A stretch of 64,000 bases of DNA from an uncultured Rhizobium sp. (GCA_945952315.1 CAMFIE010000002.1:310001-374000); one strand, 5' to 3'; positions 17,669 to 28,146 are shown, numbered from the stretch's first letter. Program-made: numbers and translations. The notes: generated from the sequence alone by a model not told the origin.

Positions 17669-18244
17669 TCAGCCGCGCCGCGCTTTTTCAATGCGCTTGT
17701 CGGGGATCAGCCAGAACATGCCCACTGCATAATAGAGCACGATCGCGATGATCGGGTGCCAGTAGGCGATCAGCACGGCTGATGTATAGACGATGAGGGA
17801 GAACCATTCCTTGCGGTAGTTGCCGACGGCCTGGCCGAGACCGGAATCCTTGCCATTGCCCCGGATCAGCACCCTTGCCAGAATGAAATAGGCAAAAGCA
17901 CACATCAGCATGTTTGCCCCGTAAAAGGCCACCGTGAAGGGGGCGAAGTGGTTTTCACCCATGAAGCCGGTGGTAAAGGGCACCAGCGACAGCCAGAACA
18001 GAAGATGCAGGTTCGCCCAGAGCGCTGCGCCATCCACCCGGTTCACCGCATGCAGCATATGGTGGTGGTTGTTCCAGTAGATCCCGACATGGAAAAAGCT
18101 CAGCGCATAGGAAATGAACACCGGATAGAGCGACCAGACCGCAGACAGGTCTTCGCCATGCGGCACCTTCATTTCGAGAACCATGATGGTGATGATGATC
18201 GCAATCACGCCATCGGAAAAAGCTTCCAGCCGCCCTTTGCCCAT
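17669..18244 (-). CDS. TMEM175-family (DUF1211) membrane protein, putative potassium channel
   Basis: A 191-residue protein with about six membrane segments. The N-terminal helix carries the family signature RLEAFSDGVIAIIITIMVLE, followed by SYALSFFHVGIYWNNHHHMLH. Bacterial TMEM175 proteins are potassium-selective channels that lack the classical filter sequence. This one has the single-repeat size normal in bacteria. It is monocistronic, divergent from the phosphate acetyltransferase-like gene. Physiological role is not established. Confidence 0.9.
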   Translation of the reverse strand: MGKGRLEAFSDGVIAIIITIMVLEMKVPHGEDLSAVWSLYPVFISYALSFFHVGIYWNNHHHMLHAVNRVDGAALWANLHLLFWLSLVPFTTGFMGENHFAPFTVAFYGANMLMCAFAYFILARVLIRGNGKDSGLGQAVGNYRKEWFSLIVYTSAVLIAYWHPIIAIVLYYAVGMFWLIPDKRIEKARRG

Positions 18245-18442
18245 TTTCTTCTCCTGTAAACGTTTTATTTACCAATGTTTCACACGCAGCGAGCAGTAAG
18301 GCAAGGGCCGGATGCCGCTTCAGGCTGTGAACCGCGCTTGACGCTGATCACGGTTCTGTCACTGTTTCCGTGTCATCTGCAGGGCCCGGAAGGTTGTGAA
18401 ACCTCATGGTCCGGCAGGCAGGAGAAGGTCTTCGTGGTGAAA

Positions 18443-19399
18443 ATGCATTTCGATACGGTCAAGGTGGCAGCGGGCCTGATGGCGCGGGCAAGAGCAAAAA
18501 AGACGATCCGCACGGCGGTTGTGCATCCCTGCAGCCCGGATGCGCTTCAGGGCGCGGTGGAATCGGCAGAGCTCGGGCTGATCGATCCGGTGCTGATCGG
18601 CCCGGAGGCAAAGATCCGCGAAACGGCGGAAAAGGCAGGTCTTGATATCCGCGCCTTCGATCGCATCGATGTCCCCTACAGCCATGCCGCGGCCCAGCTC
18701 TCCGCCGAGCTGGCGCGCGACGGCAAGGTGCAGGCGCTGATGAAGGGCAGCCTGCATACCGATGAACTGATGATCGAGGTTCTGAAGAAGGAAAACGGCC
18801 TGCGCACCGAACGGCGGATCAGCCATGTCTTCGCGATGGCCGATGACAGCTATCACAAGCCTTTCTATATCACCGATGCGGCAATCAACATCGCGCCCGA
18901 TCTCATGACCAAACGGGATATCCTGCAGAATGCGGTGGATTTCCTGATCGGCATCAGTGAGGAGCCGGTGGTGCCGAAGGTGGCCGTGCTCTCGGCGGTG
19001 GAAACGGTCAATCCGGCCATGCAGTCGACGGTTGATGCCGCCTGCCTTTCCAAGATGGCCGATCGCGGCCAGATCCAGCGGGCGATGGTGGATGGGCCGC
19101 TTGCCTTCGACAATGCGATGAGCCTTGCTGCCGCCCGGACAAAGGGGATCGCCTCGCCCGTCGCAGGGGATGCCGATATCCTGCTGATGCCTGATCTTGA
19201 ATCCGGCAACATGCTGGCAAAGCAGCTGATCTTGCTGTCCGGTGCCGTGTCGGCCGGCCTCGTGCTTGGCGCGCGCCTGCCGATCATCCTGACGAGCCGG
19301 GCTGATGGTGCGGCCTCACGCACCGGCTCTGCCGCCCTTGCCGTTCTGATGGCGGATGCGCAGGCAAACGGCAGGCTGGGCTTTGCACGGCAGGGCTGA
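18443..19399 (+). CDS. Phosphate acetyl/butyryltransferase family protein
   Basis: A 318-residue protein of the phosphotransacetylase fold (PTA_PTB). Family stretches are TAVVHPCSPDALQGAVESAE, ALMKGSLHTDELM, ISHVFAMADDSYHKPFYITDAAI, SAVETVNPAMQST and GDADILLMPDLESGNMLAKQL. It would interconvert acyl-CoA and acyl phosphate. No acetate kinase gene follows, unlike the usual pta-ackA pairing, so it could act on another acyl group. ATG 18443 was chosen; GTG at 18434 or 18437 is possible. The much longer open frame from 18275 lacks conserved sequence. Confidence 0.85.
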   Translation: MHFDTVKVAAGLMARARAKKTIRTAVVHPCSPDALQGAVESAELGLIDPVLIGPEAKIRETAEKAGLDIRAFDRIDVPYSHAAAQLSAELARDGKVQALMKGSLHTDELMIEVLKKENGLRTERRISHVFAMADDSYHKPFYITDAAINIAPDLMTKRDILQNAVDFLIGISEEPVVPKVAVLSAVETVNPAMQSTVDAACLSKMADRGQIQRAMVDGPLAFDNAMSLAAARTKGIASPVAGDADILLMPDLESGNMLAKQLILLSGAVSAGLVLGARLPIILTSRADGAASRTGSAALAVLMADAQANGRLGFARQG

Positions 19400-19413
19400 C
19401 ATGGCCTCAACGC

Positions 19414-19444
19414 AAAAAGGGCGCCCGGTCATCCGGGACGCCCC
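19414..19444 (-). terminator. Rho-independent terminator of the 37-residue microprotein gene
   Basis: GGGCGCCCGG (19419-19428) pairs with CCGGGACGCCC (19433-19443) with one bulged base. On the minus strand the stem is followed by TTTTT (plus-strand A-run 19414-19418). It lies 66 bases past the stop of the small minus-strand ORF and 15 bases past the phosphate acetyltransferase-like gene, so it may serve both. Confidence 0.75.
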
Positions 19445-19509
19445 TTGAAAGAAATCGGTACGACGCTTTGCGCATGCATCCAGTACGCCCGCCACAACAG
19501 ACGGCTGGA

Positions 19510-19623
19510 TCAGAAAATGCGGACGGGTGCCCTCTGTCCCTTCCACTGGATATTCACGAGCAGCGACAGGGCGAGCAAGGTGAGGGTTGCCATCAATGCG
19601 ACGCTCATTCCAAGAACAATCAT
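19510..19623 (-). CDS. Single-pass membrane microprotein (37 residues), unknown function
   Basis: A small ORF on the minus strand. It starts MIVLGMSVALMATLTLLALS, continues LLVNIQWKGQ and ends RAPVRIF. Residues 2-24 form one hydrophobic helix and the short C-terminal tail is basic, so it should sit in the inner membrane with the tail in the cytoplasm. AGAGGA lies eight bases before the ATG, an ideal ribosome-binding site. A strong terminator in the same direction follows at 19444-19414. Together these make a complete small transcription unit. I recognise no family. Confidence 0.65.
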   Translation of the reverse strand: MIVLGMSVALMATLTLLALSLLVNIQWKGQRAPVRIF

Positions 19624-20039
19624 TGTTCCATTCCTCTGCCGAGAACCTGTCTCCATTCGCAGATTAATGTCTAGCAGGCGTTTCTTGTCTCAAGCTTGCG
19701 GTGCATTCGAGAGGTGATGAGCCGCATTAAGTGCTAAAAAAGCAATTTAATTCACAGGAATTGTTTCGAATAAACCTTTAGGGTGCCGTCATTAACCTTC
19801 AGGCAAGGAATTAACCATAAACATTTAGCTACACGTCGGAATGGGATCACTCTCAGTTCCCCCAAGGCATGAAGCCGCCCCGCCGTACCGGTCTTCCAAT
19901 CCGGTATTTTCCACGAAAATGCACATTCTGGAATTCCAGACCGTCCGACGCGCCTTCTGGCCTCGCGTCCGTGCTGCTGGTTCCAGTTTTGAGTTGAACC
20001 TGCCAACCCTTCGGGCGTGCAGGGGACAGGGGACCGGTC
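19624..20039 (+). other. Upstream region of the che operon
   Basis: A 416-bp gap with no convincing gene. It holds the probable start signals of the microprotein gene (minus strand) and, to the right, the che operon promoter element at 19866-19906. It also contains a perfect 14-bp palindrome TCTGGAATTCCAGA at 19927-19940, which would lie in the che leader. Confidence 0.5.
19866..19906 (+). promoter_or_regulatory. Bipartite motility promoter element ahead of the che operon
   Basis: GGCATGA (19866-19872) and CCGGT (19888-19892) are separated by 15 bases, followed by a second CCGGTA at 19901-19906. The same arrangement precedes eight flagellin genes 30-40 kb away. Here the TGTCCCT/AGGGGCA hairpin of the flagellin leaders is absent, and the first gene starts about 130 bases further on. 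This suggests that GGCATGA-N15-CCGGT acts at DNA level as a promoter or activator site. Confidence 0.55.
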
Positions 20040-21680
20040 TTGGGGCATGAAACGGCATCCGATCAGGCAAGGAGGGCACAGGCTGGCGGCCTGCGCGACC
20101 GCCTGCGCTTTGCCGGGCTGGATCAGGATGCCTGCGCGCTCGTCCGCCGCAACCGCCCGCTGCTGCAGCCGCTGATCAGGACGGCCCTGCGCGACCTCTT
20201 CGAACGTTTCCAGTCCTTCCCCGACGCTGCCGAGAATTTCGCGAGCGAACGCCAGATCGACCGGCTGCATGACCTGCAATCCTCGCACTGGGATGTGCTG
20301 ACGGATGCCCGCTTCGACAGCCTCTATGCCGAACGCATCAAGCTTCTCACCGATGCCGAGGCCAAGATGGGGCTTGACCCGCGCTGGCACATGGCAGGCC
20401 ACGCTGTCGTTCTCGAACATGTGATCTCAGGCCTGATGGCGGATGCCTCCTCCGGTGGCTGGCTGCCTGCAAGCCGCAAGCGTGCCCGCGAGATGCAGGG
20501 CTTGATTGCGGCTTTCACCCGGCTGGTGATGGTCGATGCGGAAATTGCGGTTTCGCTCCGCTTCAACGATCTGCGCCGCCAGCATGGCATGGCGCTGGAG
20601 CAGGCGGTCGCAACCGAGCGCGGCGATGCGCTCTCGCTTCTCTCCGCCGTTGCCGATGCCCTCGTTTCGAAGGACCTCTCCGCACGCCTGCCGGAAGACG
20701 GCCCCGATGCCTATACGGAAGCCCGCGAAGCGCTGAACGCGGCGATGGATGCTCTGCGGCTTGTGGTGGTCGCGCTCGCCCGAAATGCCGCCACGGCAGA
20801 AACGGGCCTTGGCGCGATGACGGCAAAGGCGCGCGGCATTGCGGTTGAAAGCCGTTCCGGTGCCGATGCGCTGGGCGAAACGCTGAAGGCGCTTGCATCG
20901 CTTGCAGAACGGATCGGCGAGAATGCCGGGGAAACGCTCAGAACCGAAGAGGCCTCTGCCGCAACCCGCAAGGCCGCCGATGAAAGCGGCGCGATTGTCG
21001 GCAAGGCCATCGAGGCCATGGCCGGGATCGAGCAATCCGCAGAACAGATCGGCAAGATCATCGGCGTGATCGACGAGATTGCCTTCCAGACAAATCTTCT
21101 GGCGCTGAATGCCGGTATCGAAGCGGCGCGAGCCGGTGACAGCGGTCGCGGCTTTGCCGTGGTGGCGCAGGAGGTGAGGGCGCTTGCCCAGCGTTCCGCC
21201 GATGCCGCCCGCGAAATCAAGACGCTGGTTTCCGGCACCAAGGCGCAGGTGGATGCAGGCGTGGAAATGGTGGCCCGCACCCAGGATGCCATCGCCACGA
21301 TTGCCGGTCAGGTTACCGGCATCAACAGTTCGATTGCGACCATTGCCCGCGAAACCGGCGATCATGCCTCCGGCATCCGCGCGGTGACGCAGGAGATCGG
21401 TGTGATCGGCAGCCGCTTTGCCCGACAGGCGGATGCGGCGGAAGAAACCGGCGGCGAGGCCGACCATCTTCACACCGTCATTCTCGAGCTTGGCCAGACG
21501 ATCCGCGAATTCCGCATCGAGCGGCAGGCGGAAATGCGCCGCAGCCGGGTGCATTTCGAGCCGAAGGCGGAGCGCGCGCTGACGCGAACCGCCCTGCCGC
21601 AGATCGAGGATGCCGGCTTTGATGCCGCTCCGGAAGAATTCATCTCCTCCCATTCGTTCCTCTCGGGTCTGGGCAGGTGA
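20040..21680 (+). CDS. icpA: Cytoplasmic globin-fold chemoreceptor IcpA
   Basis: A 546-residue soluble chemoreceptor. Residues 20-175 resemble the protoglobin of globin-coupled sensors ([22 protein letters not shown] near 110-131). Residues 250-480 form the signalling coiled coil with tip [20 protein letters not shown]. At the position of the proximal heme histidine (H-x-x-I-G-L-x-P-x-W in heme-binding members) this protein has Glu107, so heme binding is doubtful. The start is TTG at 20040 with AGGGGA upstream; an in-frame stop at 19995 leaves no ATG or GTG. As first gene of the che operon it matches icpA of Sinorhizobium meliloti. Confidence 0.9.
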   Translation: MGHETASDQARRAQAGGLRDRLRFAGLDQDACALVRRNRPLLQPLIRTALRDLFERFQSFPDAAENFASERQIDRLHDLQSSHWDVLTDARFDSLYAERIKLLTDAEAKMGLDPRWHMAGHAVVLEHVISGLMADASSGGWLPASRKRAREMQGLIAAFTRLVMVDAEIAVSLRFNDLRRQHGMALEQAVATERGDALSLLSAVADALVSKDLSARLPEDGPDAYTEAREALNAAMDALRLVVVALARNAATAETGLGAMTAKARGIAVESRSGADALGETLKALASLAERIGENAGETLRTEEASAATRKAADESGAIVGKAIEAMAGIEQSAEQIGKIIGVIDEIAFQTNLLALNAGIEAARAGDSGRGFAVVAQEVRALAQRSADAAREIKTLVSGTKAQVDAGVEMVARTQDAIATIAGQVTGINSSIATIARETGDHASGIRAVTQEIGVIGSRFARQADAAEETGGEADHLHTVILELGQTIREFRIERQAEMRRSRVHFEPKAERALTRTALPQIEDAGFDAAPEEFISSHSFLSGLGR

Positions 21681-21760
21681 TGGGATGACAGTTTTGCAAA
21701 GGAACGCCTTCTGCCGGAAGGCGCTGAACGGAAAGAACCAGAAAGGCAAGGTTTGACACC

Positions 21761-22051
21761 ATGGCTCAGAATGCCAGTGCCCATAACATCACATTGTCCC
21801 CGGTTCTCGATCTGAACGAGGCCGTGGGCCTGCACGGGCAGCTGCTTGCCCTGCGCGGCCACGATGTTCTGATCGATGCGTCTGCGGTTCAGCGCTGCGG
21901 AACGCCTTGCATCCAGGTTCTCATGTCTGCCGCCAAGACATGGGAAGAGGACGAGAAGTCCTACCAGTTCAGCGGCGTTTCCGACGCCTTCGAAAAGACA
22001 GTGCAGCTCATCGGCATCAATATCGACCATCTGCTTGCCAAGGAGAATTGA
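21761..22051 (+). CDS. cheS: STAS-domain chemotaxis protein CheS
   Basis: A 96-residue single STAS-domain protein. The strand-helix pattern LSPVLDLNEAVGLHGQLLAL, VLIDASAVQRCGTPCIQVL is typical of the fold. In S. meliloti the equivalent gene (orf2/cheS) encodes a protein that binds the P1-P2 region of CheA and speeds drainage of phosphate through CheY1. Position between icpA and cheY1 and the size agree. The usual phosphorylatable Ser after the aspartate (D-x-S) is present in DASAV, although phosphorylation is not known to matter. Confidence 0.88.
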   Translation: MAQNASAHNITLSPVLDLNEAVGLHGQLLALRGHDVLIDASAVQRCGTPCIQVLMSAAKTWEEDEKSYQFSGVSDAFEKTVQLIGINIDHLLAKEN

Positions 22052-22054
22052 GTT

Positions 22055-22420
22055 ATGAAGAAAAAAGTCCTGACCGTGGACGACAGCCGGACCATCCGCA
22101 ACATGCTTCTCGTGACGCTCAACAATGCGGGCTTCGAGACCATACAGGCGGAAGACGGCGTGGAAGGTCTGGAAGTGCTTGAAGAAGCAAATCCCGACGT
22201 GATCGTCACCGATATCAACATGCCGCGTCTTGATGGCTTCGGCTTCATCGAGGGGGTTCGCCGGAACGAGAAGTACCGTGCGATCCCGATCCTCGTGCTG
22301 ACGACGGAAAGCGATGCCGAGAAGAAGAACCGCGCACGCCAGGCTGGTGCCACCGGCTGGATCGTGAAGCCCTTCGACCCGACCAAACTGATCGATGCCA
22401 TCGAGCGTGTAACCGCCTAA
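22055..22420 (+). CDS. cheY1: Response regulator CheY1 (phosphate sink)
   Basis: A 121-residue receiver domain with acidic pocket Asp9/Asp10 in TVDDSRT, phospho-acceptor Asp53 in VTDINMPRLDG, Thr in VLTTES and Lys in IVKPFDP. It has no output domain. In S. meliloti CheY1 does not control the motor but drains phosphate from CheA back from CheY2, replacing CheZ. Position directly after cheS, three bases away, supports this role. Confidence 0.93.
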   Translation: MKKKVLTVDDSRTIRNMLLVTLNNAGFETIQAEDGVEGLEVLEEANPDVIVTDINMPRLDGFGFIEGVRRNEKYRAIPILVLTTESDAEKKNRARQAGATGWIVKPFDPTKLIDAIERVTA

Positions 22421-22435
22421 TCGGGATCTACTCCT

Positions 22436-24766
22436 ATGGATATGAACGAAATCAAAGAGATCTTTTTCCAGGAATGCGAGGAGCAACTCGCCGAGCTGGA
22501 ATCCGGTCTTCTGAAGTTGAATGACGGTGATCGTGACCCGGAAACGGTCAATGCCGTATTCCGCGCCGTTCACTCCATCAAGGGCGGGGCCGGCGCCTTC
22601 GGTCTCGATGATCTCGTCGCGTTCGCCCATGTGTTTGAAACGACACTGGATTGCGTACGCTCCAACAAGCTCGATCCATCGCCGGATGTATTGAAGGTGA
22701 TGCTGAAGTCGGCGGACGTGCTCGCCGACCTGACCAATGCCGCCCGCGATGGCGGATCGGTCGATGAATCGCGCAGCCGTGCGCTGGTGAAGGAACTGGA
22801 AGCTCTTGCAAGCGGTCAGGCATTGCCTTCCTCTTCCGCCTCCGAAGCGCCGGCTCCGGCGGCGCCTGCCCCGGCACCGGCTGCCGTGGCGGCTCCCGCA
22901 CCGGTGGCCGTGGCACCACCCGCGCCCACCGATGACAGCGGCTTCCAGCCGATCCCCTTCTCTTTCGACGAATTTCCGCAAGGCGAGGACGAGCCGGATC
23001 TGCCGGTCTATGAAGTCGTCTTCAAGCCGCGTTCCGATCTCTATGCCAAGGGCAACGATGCCACGCTCCTGCTGCGCGATCTTGCCCGCCTTGGCCGGAT
23101 GACCATCCTGTGCAATGCCGATCAGCTGCCGACCCTCGACAAGCTGGATCCGGAAGCGGCCTATTACAACTGGGTTGTATCGATCTCGACCGACAAGGGC
23201 GAGGATGCGATCCGCACCGTCTTCGAATTTGCCGAATGGGACTGCGAACTGCAGGTGCGCGCGCTCGGCAATGAACCGGTTGCGACCCCGTCCGAAGAAC
23301 AGCCGATGGTGCCTGTTCCCTTTGATCTTTCGCTTCTGGACGAAGGTCCGGAAGTGCAGGCCGCACCCGCACCGGCTCCCCAGCCGACGCCGGTTCAGGC
23401 CGCCGCCGCTGAAACCGTTGCCGCCGCCGAAACCGCGTCCGCCGTGGTCGATGCCGTCAATGCGGCGGTCTCCGCCAAGGCCGAGAAGCGCGAGCCGGCG
23501 CAGACACCCGCTGCCGCCCAGGCAGCAGCCGCCGCCGCTGCAAACAATGCCGCCGGTATTGCCCAGACGATCCGCGTCGATCTCGATCGCGTCGACCGCC
23601 TGATCAACCTCGTCGGCGAGCTGGTGATCAATCAGGCGATGCTTTCGCAAAGCGTGATCGAGAACGACAACAATGGTGCGTCCTCGATCAACATGGGACT
23701 TGAGGAGCTGCAGCAGCTCACCCGCGAAATCCAGGACAGCGTGATGGCGATCCGCGCGCAGCCGGTCAAGCCGGTGTTCCAGCGCATGTCGCGTATCGTC
23801 CGTGAAATTGCCGACATGACCGGCAAGTCGATCCGTCTGATCACCGAAGGTGAAAACACCGAAGTGGACAAGACGGTGATCGACAAGCTCGCCGAGCCGC
23901 TCACCCACATGATCCGCAACGCCGTGGACCATGGCGTGGAAACGCCGGAAAAGCGCATCGCGCTCGGCAAGAACCCGGAAGGCACCGTTCGCCTGACCGC
24001 AAAGCATCGCTCGGGCCGCATCCTGATCGAGCTTGCAGATGACGGCGCGGGCATCAACCGCGAGCGTGTGCGCCAGAAGGCGATCGACAAGGAGCTTATC
24101 AGCCCGGACGCGAACCTTTCGGACGAGGAAATCGACAACCTGATCTTCCTGCCCGGCTTCTCGACGGCGGAAAAGCTGTCGGACATTTCCGGTCGCGGCG
24201 TGGGCATGGACGTGGTCAAGCGTTCGATCCAGGCGCTCGGTGGCCGCATCAACATCGTCTCGAAGCCCGGCCACGGCTCGGTCTTCACCATGAGCCTGCC
24301 GCTGACACTGGCCGTGCTTGACGGCATGGTGGTGACGGTTGCCGGCCAGACGCTGGTCGTGCCGCTCACCGCAATCGTCGAAACCCTGCAGCCGGAAGCC
24401 TCGGCGATCCACTCGTTCGGTGCCAACCAGCGGCTGATCTCGATCCGCAATTCCTTCTGCCCGCTGGTGGATGTGGGCCGGATCCTGAATTTCCGCGGCA
24501 CCCAGGCCAATCCGGTCGATGGCGTAGCCCTGCTGGTCGAATCCGAAGGCGGCGGCCAGCGCGCGCTGATGGTGGATGCGATCCAGGGCCAGCGTCAGGT
24601 CGTGATCAAGAGCCTCGAAGCCAATTACACCCACGTGCCGGGCATCGCGGCAGCAACCATTCTGGGAGACGGCCGCGTGGCCCTCATCCTTGACGTGGAT
24701 GCCGTCGTTGCTGCCTCGCGCGGTCAGTCCCTCAAACCAGAAATGACCTTTGCCTCTGCCGGTTGA
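22436..24766 (+). CDS. cheA: Chemotaxis histidine kinase CheA
   Basis: A 776-residue kinase. Domains in order: Hpt domain 1-105 with phospho-accepting His46 in [14 protein letters not shown]; an Ala/Pro linker; a P2-like region with [16 protein letters not shown]-type sequence; a second Ala-rich linker; dimerisation domain [20 protein letters not shown]; an ATPase domain with [18 protein letters not shown] and GRGVGMDVV; and a C-terminal CheW-like domain. It receives receptor signals with CheW and phosphorylates CheY1, CheY2 and CheB. Its stop lies five bases before the cheW start. Confidence 0.97.
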   Translation: MDMNEIKEIFFQECEEQLAELESGLLKLNDGDRDPETVNAVFRAVHSIKGGAGAFGLDDLVAFAHVFETTLDCVRSNKLDPSPDVLKVMLKSADVLADLTNAARDGGSVDESRSRALVKELEALASGQALPSSSASEAPAPAAPAPAPAAVAAPAPVAVAPPAPTDDSGFQPIPFSFDEFPQGEDEPDLPVYEVVFKPRSDLYAKGNDATLLLRDLARLGRMTILCNADQLPTLDKLDPEAAYYNWVVSISTDKGEDAIRTVFEFAEWDCELQVRALGNEPVATPSEEQPMVPVPFDLSLLDEGPEVQAAPAPAPQPTPVQAAAAETVAAAETASAVVDAVNAAVSAKAEKREPAQTPAAAQAAAAAAANNAAGIAQTIRVDLDRVDRLINLVGELVINQAMLSQSVIENDNNGASSINMGLEELQQLTREIQDSVMAIRAQPVKPVFQRMSRIVREIADMTGKSIRLITEGENTEVDKTVIDKLAEPLTHMIRNAVDHGVETPEKRIALGKNPEGTVRLTAKHRSGRILIELADDGAGINRERVRQKAIDKELISPDANLSDEEIDNLIFLPGFSTAEKLSDISGRGVGMDVVKRSIQALGGRINIVSKPGHGSVFTMSLPLTLAVLDGMVVTVAGQTLVVPLTAIVETLQPEASAIHSFGANQRLISIRNSFCPLVDVGRILNFRGTQANPVDGVALLVESEGGGQRALMVDAIQGQRQVVIKSLEANYTHVPGIAAATILGDGRVALILDVDAVVAASRGQSLKPEMTFASAG

Positions 24767-24771
24767 TAGCC

Positions 24772-25239
24772 ATGTCGAATGTCGTGAAAAACTTGACCCA
24801 GGGAAGCCGCGAACTGATCGCTTTCCGCATCGGTGATCAGGAATTCTGCGTGAACATCATGTCTGTCCGGGAAATACGCGGATGGACGCCCGCAACTGCA
24901 CTGCCGCATTCGCCCTCCTACATGATGGGCGTGATCAATCTGCGCGGTGCGGTTCTTCCGATCCTTGACCTGTCGGCAAGGCTCGGGATGAAGCCTGCGG
25001 ATCCGACGGCGCGCCACGTGATCATCGTGGCGCAGGCGAAGACGAAAGTGGTTGGTCTGCTCGTGGATGCCGTATCCGACATCCTGACCGTGACCGACGA
25101 GAATATCCAGCCGACACCGGAAGTGTCGTCCGAACTGGAGAGGCAGTTTGCCCGGGGCATACTGGCCATCGACAAGCGGATGATCTGCCTGATCGAACTG
25201 GAGGCCCTGTTCCATGAGAGTGAAAGTGAAGCCGCATGA
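24772..25239 (+). CDS. cheW: Chemotaxis coupling protein CheW
   Basis: A 155-residue single CheW (SH3-like double barrel) domain. Conserved stretches are [43 protein letters not shown] and [14 protein letters not shown]. It links receptors to CheA. The ATG at 24772 lies just after the cheA stop; an alternative TTG at 24763 overlaps that stop. The gene end overlaps the cheR start by four bases (ATGA), so translation is probably coupled. Confidence 0.96.
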   Translation: MSNVVKNLTQGSRELIAFRIGDQEFCVNIMSVREIRGWTPATALPHSPSYMMGVINLRGAVLPILDLSARLGMKPADPTARHVIIVAQAKTKVVGLLVDAVSDILTVTDENIQPTPEVSSELERQFARGILAIDKRMICLIELEALFHESESEAA

Positions 25240-26138
25240 GTGCGCTCAGCCTAAGCGATGTGAGACAAAATCCGGACGAGATCATGGCCAGCGGCGAATA
25301 TCCGCTGACACGCCGTGACCTGTCGCAGATTGCCTCGATGATCTATGCGGATGCCGGGATCTTTCTCAACGATTCCAAGGCTTCGCTTGTCTATTCGCGT
25401 CTCTCCAAGCATATCCGGCAGCTGGGGCTGTCCGGCTTCAAGGACTATTGCGATCTGGTGGGCTCGCCGCAGGGCGCTGCCGAGCGCAAGGAGATGCTCT
25501 CCTTCCTCACCACCAATTTCACCCGCTTTTTCCGCGAGAACCATCATTTCGACCATCTGCGCGACGAGGTTCTGCCGGGTCTGATCCAGCGGGCAAAAAG
25601 CGGTGGCCGCGTGCGCATCTGGTCGGCGGCCTGCTCGGACGGGCAGGAGCCTTATTCGATTGCGCTGACGGTGCTCTCCGCTCTGCCCAATGCGGCCGAT
25701 TACGACCTGAAGATCCTGGCGACCGATATCGATCCGAAGATCCTCGCGCTCGCCCGCGCCGGTCAATACGACGACAACGCCGTTGAAACCGTCTCGCAGC
25801 CGTTGCGCAAGCAATGGTTCACGGAAGTGGATGTCAACGGTCGCCGCAAATGGCAGGTCGATGACAAGCTGAAGCGCCTCATCACATTCAATGAGCTGAA
25901 CCTGCTCGGAAACTGGCCGTTCAAGGGACCTTTCGACGTGATATTCTGCCGCAATGTCGTGATCTATTTCGATGAACCGACCCAGATGAAGATCTGGTCG
26001 CGCTTTTCCGAAAACCTGCCGGTCGGTGGCCATCTCTATATCGGCCATTCGGAGCGGGTCTCGGGCGAGGCCAAGGATGTGTTCGACAATATAGGCATCA
26101 CGACCTATCGCTATACCGGCCGGGGAGGAAAACGCTGA
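25236..26138 (+). CDS. cheR: Chemotaxis protein methyltransferase CheR
   Basis: A 300-residue S-adenosylmethionine-dependent enzyme that methylates glutamates of chemoreceptors. The N-terminal helical domain contains [22 protein letters not shown]. The catalytic domain has [30 protein letters not shown] (SAM loop), [11 protein letters not shown], and [16 protein letters not shown]. Its beta-subdomain should dock on the NWEEF tail of the receptor at 7.9 kb. It overlaps cheW and cheB. Confidence 0.96.
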   Translation: MSALSLSDVRQNPDEIMASGEYPLTRRDLSQIASMIYADAGIFLNDSKASLVYSRLSKHIRQLGLSGFKDYCDLVGSPQGAAERKEMLSFLTTNFTRFFRENHHFDHLRDEVLPGLIQRAKSGGRVRIWSAACSDGQEPYSIALTVLSALPNAADYDLKILATDIDPKILALARAGQYDDNAVETVSQPLRKQWFTEVDVNGRRKWQVDDKLKRLITFNELNLLGNWPFKGPFDVIFCRNVVIYFDEPTQMKIWSRFSENLPVGGHLYIGHSERVSGEAKDVFDNIGITTYRYTGRGGKR

Positions 26139-27199
26139 TGGTTCCCGCACGCGTTCTCGTCGTCGACGACAGCCCCACCATGCGCGGCCTCATCACCGCG
26201 GTTCTGCGTTCCGATCCGGATGTTTCCGTGGTCGGGCAGGCCGGTGATGCACTGGAAGCGCGCGAGGCCATCAAGCAGCTGAACCCCGATGTGGTGACGC
26301 TCGATATCGAAATGCCGAACATGAACGGTCTCGACTTCCTCGAGCGCATCATGCGGTTGCGGCCGATGCCGGTGATCATGGTATCGAGCCTGACCCATCG
26401 CGGCGCGGAAGCCACGCTGACGGCGCTTGAAATCGGGGCTTTCGATTGCGTCGGCAAGCCGGTGCCCGGTGAGGCACGCCCCTTCGTCGACCTGGCCGAG
26501 AAGGTCAAGGCGGCGGCCCGCTCGCGGCGCGAGCATGTGCTCCGTCCTGCCCAGCCGGCTGCGTCGCAGGCCGTCGTGACGGCGACAGAGGCTGCGGCAA
26601 GCTACAAGGTCGGCCGCAAGATTGTCGCCATCGGCTCCTCGACCGGCGGCGTGGAAGCGCTGATTGCGGTCCTGCAGAATTTCCCGGTCAATTGCCCGCC
26701 GACGGTGATTACCCAGCATATGCCCTCCACCTTCACCAAGAGCTTTGCCGAGCGGCTCAACCGCATCTGCCGTCCGCAGGTGCAGGAGGCAAGCGACGGT
26801 GCCCGGCTCGAAGTGGGCAAGATCTATCTGGCCCCCGGTGGCGAACGCCACCTGCAGGTGGTCAATGCCGCAGCGCCCTGCTGCCGGCTGATCGACAAGG
26901 ACCCGGTCAACGGCCATCGCCCCTCGGTGGATGTGCTGTTCGATTCGGTCGCAGAGCTCGCAGGCCGCAACGCGGTCGGCGTGATCCTGACCGGCATGGG
27001 CCGGGATGGAGCGCAAGGATTGCTCCGGATGAAGCAGGCTGGCGCCCGCACCATCGGGCAAAATGAAAAAACCTGTGTTGTCTACGGTATGCCAAGGGTT
27101 GCCCACGAGCTGGGGGCAGTGGAGCAGCAGCTCCCGCTTGGCAGTATCGGGGAAGAAATTTTGAAAATGACAGCCGCCCGAAAAGAAGGGAATGAATAA
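26138..27199 (+). CDS. cheB: Protein-glutamate methylesterase/deamidase CheB
   Basis: A 353-residue two-domain enzyme. The receiver domain (1-125) carries Asp10/Asp11 and phospho-acceptor Asp56 in [12 protein letters not shown]. The esterase domain (about 160-345) has its catalytic Ser in [11 protein letters not shown], His in TQHMPSTFT and Asp in [10 protein letters not shown]. It removes receptor methyl groups when phosphorylated by CheA. The ATG overlaps the last base of cheR (TGATG). Confidence 0.97.
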   Translation: MVPARVLVVDDSPTMRGLITAVLRSDPDVSVVGQAGDALEAREAIKQLNPDVVTLDIEMPNMNGLDFLERIMRLRPMPVIMVSSLTHRGAEATLTALEIGAFDCVGKPVPGEARPFVDLAEKVKAAARSRREHVLRPAQPAASQAVVTATEAAASYKVGRKIVAIGSSTGGVEALIAVLQNFPVNCPPTVITQHMPSTFTKSFAERLNRICRPQVQEASDGARLEVGKIYLAPGGERHLQVVNAAAPCCRLIDKDPVNGHRPSVDVLFDSVAELAGRNAVGVILTGMGRDGAQGLLRMKQAGARTIGQNEKTCVVYGMPRVAHELGAVEQQLPLGSIGEEILKMTAARKEGNE

Positions 27200-27589
27200 A
27201 TGTCTCTGGCCGAGAAAATCAAGGTTCTGATCGTGGATGATCAGGTGACAAGCCGGTTGCTGCTCAGCGATGCGCTGACGCAGCTCGGCTTCAAGCAGAT
27301 CACTGCCGCGGGTGATGGCGAACAGGGCATGAAAATCATGGCCGAACAGCCGCACCATCTGGTGATCTCGGATTTCAACATGCCCAAGATGGACGGCATC
27401 GGCCTGTTGCAGGCGGTGCGGGCCAATCCGGCAACGAAGAAAGCCGCCTTCATCATTCTGACTGCACAGGGCGACCGGGCGCTTGTGCAGAAGGCAGCGC
27501 AGCTCGGGGCGAACAATGTGCTCGCCAAACCCTTCACCATCGAAAAGATGAAAGCAGCTATCGAGGCCGTATTCGGAGCGCTGAAATGA
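27200..27589 (+). CDS. cheY2: Response regulator CheY2 (motor-controlling)
   Basis: A 129-residue receiver domain starting [15 protein letters not shown], with Asp13/Asp14, phospho-acceptor Asp58 in [12 protein letters not shown] and Lys in [10 protein letters not shown]. In S. meliloti CheY2-P is the main regulator of flagellar rotation speed. The ATG directly abuts the cheB stop codon. The end overlaps cheD by four bases. Confidence 0.93.
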   Translation: MSLAEKIKVLIVDDQVTSRLLLSDALTQLGFKQITAAGDGEQGMKIMAEQPHHLVISDFNMPKMDGIGLLQAVRANPATKKAAFIILTAQGDRALVQKAAQLGANNVLAKPFTIEKMKAAIEAVFGALK

Positions 27590-28146
27590 CGACACTTGAG
27601 GCAGCACCCAAGCGAATCAACATTATCCAGGGCGAGTTCAAGGTCGTGAACGACCCGAACGTGGTCCTGACAACGATTCTCGGCTCCTGCGTTGCTGCCT
27701 GCATGCGCGATCCGGTCGCCGGTGTCGGCGGCATGAACCATTTTCTGCTGCCCGGGTCCGCTTCCGCAATGGCTGGAGGGGGAGACGCGACCCGTTATGG
27801 CGTGCATCTGATGGAACTTCTGATCAACGGCCTTCTAAAGCAGGGTGCCCGCAAGGACCGGCTGGAGGCCAAGATTTTCGGCGGCGCGAAAACCATTGCG
27901 TCCTTCTCGAATGTGGGTGACCAGAACGCGGCCTTTGCCGTGAGCTTTCTGAAAGACGAAGGCATTCCGGTGGTGGGGTCGAGCACGAGTGGCGAATTCG
28001 GGCGCAAGCTTGAATTCTGGCCGGTCAGTGGCCGGGCGCGCCAGTATCCGCTGACGGGTGCAGAAACACAAAAGACGGTCGCTCGCGAACAGCAGCGCCC
28101 CGCACCGGCAGCCAAGCCAGTCGACAACAGCATCGAGTTCTTCTGA
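27586..28146 (+). CDS. cheD: Chemoreceptor glutamine deamidase CheD
   Basis: A 186-residue protein with the CheD signature [15 protein letters not shown] (Cys35) and [10 protein letters not shown] (His52), the Cys-His pair that deamidates receptor glutamines. Also seen are KIFGGAKTI and [18 protein letters not shown]. The C-terminal end VDNSIEFF is hydrophobic-aromatic, like the receptor pentapeptide and the CheT tail. The gene overlaps cheY2 by four bases. Confidence 0.95.
   Translation: MTTLEAAPKRINIIQGEFKVVNDPNVVLTTILGSCVAACMRDPVAGVGGMNHFLLPGSASAMAGGGDATRYGVHLMELLINGLLKQGARKDRLEAKIFGGAKTIASFSNVGDQNAAFAVSFLKDEGIPVVGSSTSGEFGRKLEFWPVSGRARQYPLTGAETQKTVAREQQRPAPAAKPVDNSIEFF

Noticed and set aside
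21470-24634. Very long antisense open frame (over 1000 codons) opposite icpA/cheA, and a similar one at 61198-63999
   Set aside because: They are mirror frames of strongly conserved genes in GC-rich DNA; composition is low-complexity His/Arg/Gly and no motif or ribosome-binding site is seen.
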